From: Piromyces finnis
Lineage: Eukaryota; Neocallimastigomycota; Neocallimastigomycetes; Neocallimastigales; Neocallimastigaceae
DNA: 64,000 nt
Assembly (NCBI GenBank): GCA_002104945.1
Contig: MCFH01000007.1
Span: 544,001-608,000, forward strand
Direction of reading: 5' to 3'
Below, piece by piece: positions 62,601 to 64,000 of this stretch. The notes beneath the pieces were generated by a model that had not been told where the DNA came from, ran no database searches, and saw only the letters and a program-made list of their open reading frames with translations. A program made the translations under genes and the position numbers. Position 1 is the stretch's first letter. Every line of letters begins with the position of its first letter.

Positions 62601-64000
62601 ACATTACGTTTTAGTAATAATAGAAAAAAAATATTCAAAAAAACAGTTTATTTAAACAAAATGGTCATTAATTTACATAAAATAAAAATTGAAATAACGA
62701 GTAAGAAATTTATAAAATTTTGTATCTAAACTAAAATATATTTTATTAACTTTTTTATTACAATAAAACTAATGCCTAATACAAATACACTAATAAAATA
62801 AAAAAAATTAATGTAATAGTAATTTACATATTTAATGAATTTTAAAAGAAAAAAATAATTTTAATCCTTATAATATTTAATTTAATTTATTATTGTAACC
62901 CTTGAAAAGTTTTTTTTTTTTTTTTCTTTACAGCATAAAAAATAGTCTAGTCAAGTAAAATACTATATATTATTTCTATCGTTTAAACTAATTAAAAGAT
63001 TAATCCTTTTTTTAAAAAAAAAAAAAAACAAAATATTTAATTAATTTTTTTAATTAACTTTATAGATATATTTATGAAATTTTCATATATTAAAGTTTAT
63101 TTCAAAAAAATAATATTAATTTTTGAATAAGCATCTTCAATACATTATTATGCTATTATGAAATAATAACAATATTATAAATTAATATATTGCATTTTAT
63201 ATTCTACGTAAACTTTATAAAAGTATGTGTAGTTGTAAATTAACATATATTGATAAAAGAAAATATTATATTACATATACAATATAAAATTAGTGTAAAT
63301 TTAAAAAGATAAAAGTATTCTATAGTGACTTCTTTTTATAATAATTAAATGAATTAAAAAATGAAATAAGGACACTAAATTTTAATTTAAACTATAACTT
63401 TTTTAATTTTTTTAAAATATAAATGATAATCATATATTTATTTTTAATTAAATATTACATTTGAAAATATAAGTGAATATGCTAAAAGTTTATATAAAAA
63501 TTAAAATTATAAAAATTAAAATTATAAATTATAATTTAAACATTTTTTTAAATACCAGATTTAATATATCAAACAACTAATATATATTTCATTATTGAAT
63601 AAATAATTAAAAAAAAGGAAGCATTTTAATACTAATAAAAATAAAAATAAATTTAATAGTACAATGAATGCATGGATTTATGAATTGTAGAATTACTATT
63701 AAATAGAATCAGTTAATATAACTATTACTTTTTGAATAGCCATATTTGTATATTTTATTAATTTAACTTTTATATCATTTACTAAAAAAATAAAAACTAT
63801 AATAAAATAAAATAAAACAAAACAAAATGTTAAATTTCATATAGATCAAAAAAAAATTTTTTTTTAATATATAATTTTAATTAAAATATGTATATGAATA
63901 AATTAATAAATTAAATTAACATTTCAACAAAAATATTTTAATACACATAAAACTTATGGGATATTATTACATTATTAACTATATATTTATATTTATTTAT
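59463..64000. other. Gene-free region upstream of the CBM18 gene
   Basis: About 4.5 kb of very A/T-rich DNA with long homopolymers (A run 59642-59671; T runs near 60118-60135). I find no gene, tRNA or mobile element. A 62-codon open stretch without ATG (61094-61282, plus) is noted among the rejected items. Confidence 0.5.

Overview
The window looks like nuclear DNA of an anaerobic gut fungus (Neocallimastigomycota; a Neocallimastix/Piromyces/Anaeromyces-type genome). The grounds are extreme AT content with long A/T runs and (AAT)n microsatellites, genes cut by many short AT-rich GT..AG introns, an intraflagellar-transport gene (a zoosporic, flagellated organism), a class IV fungal chitin synthase, a fungal Cho2 methyltransferase, and a secreted protein with 13 type-1 chitin-binding (CBM18) domains. 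The assignment rests on these features, not on a database match.

Layout. 1-2918 (-): the 5' two thirds of IFT80. 3929-5148 (+): EMC8/9-type ER membrane complex subunit. 6097-8520 (-): DPH1, diphthamide synthesis. 9900-13946 (-): Chs3-like chitin synthase. 17260-22012 (+): gamma-tubulin complex protein 3. 23302-27736 (-): CHO2 phosphatidylethanolamine methyltransferase. 30837-31394 (-): an apparently intact SINE-like retroposon with tRNA-like Pol III boxes, a 23-nt poly(A) tail and a perfect 14-bp target-site duplication. 32791-40521 (-): a leucine-rich-repeat gene built from one-repeat, phase-2 exons. 46491-51038 and 51886/52027-54213 (+): two large low-complexity proteins of unknown function. 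56103-59462 (-): secreted 13xCBM18 + DUF4874/DUF4832-type protein. The long spacers are mostly A/T-only sequence with microsatellites and a few possible gene remnants.

There is no operon-like organisation. The left half is a string of eukaryotic housekeeping genes on both strands (cilium, ER insertion, translation-factor modification, cell wall, microtubule nucleation, phospholipid synthesis). The right half is gene-poor and holds lineage-specific, repeat-rich genes. The most notable observations are the SINE-like element, the exact 615-bp five-domain higher-order repeat in the CBM18 gene, and the exon-per-repeat architecture of the LRR gene.
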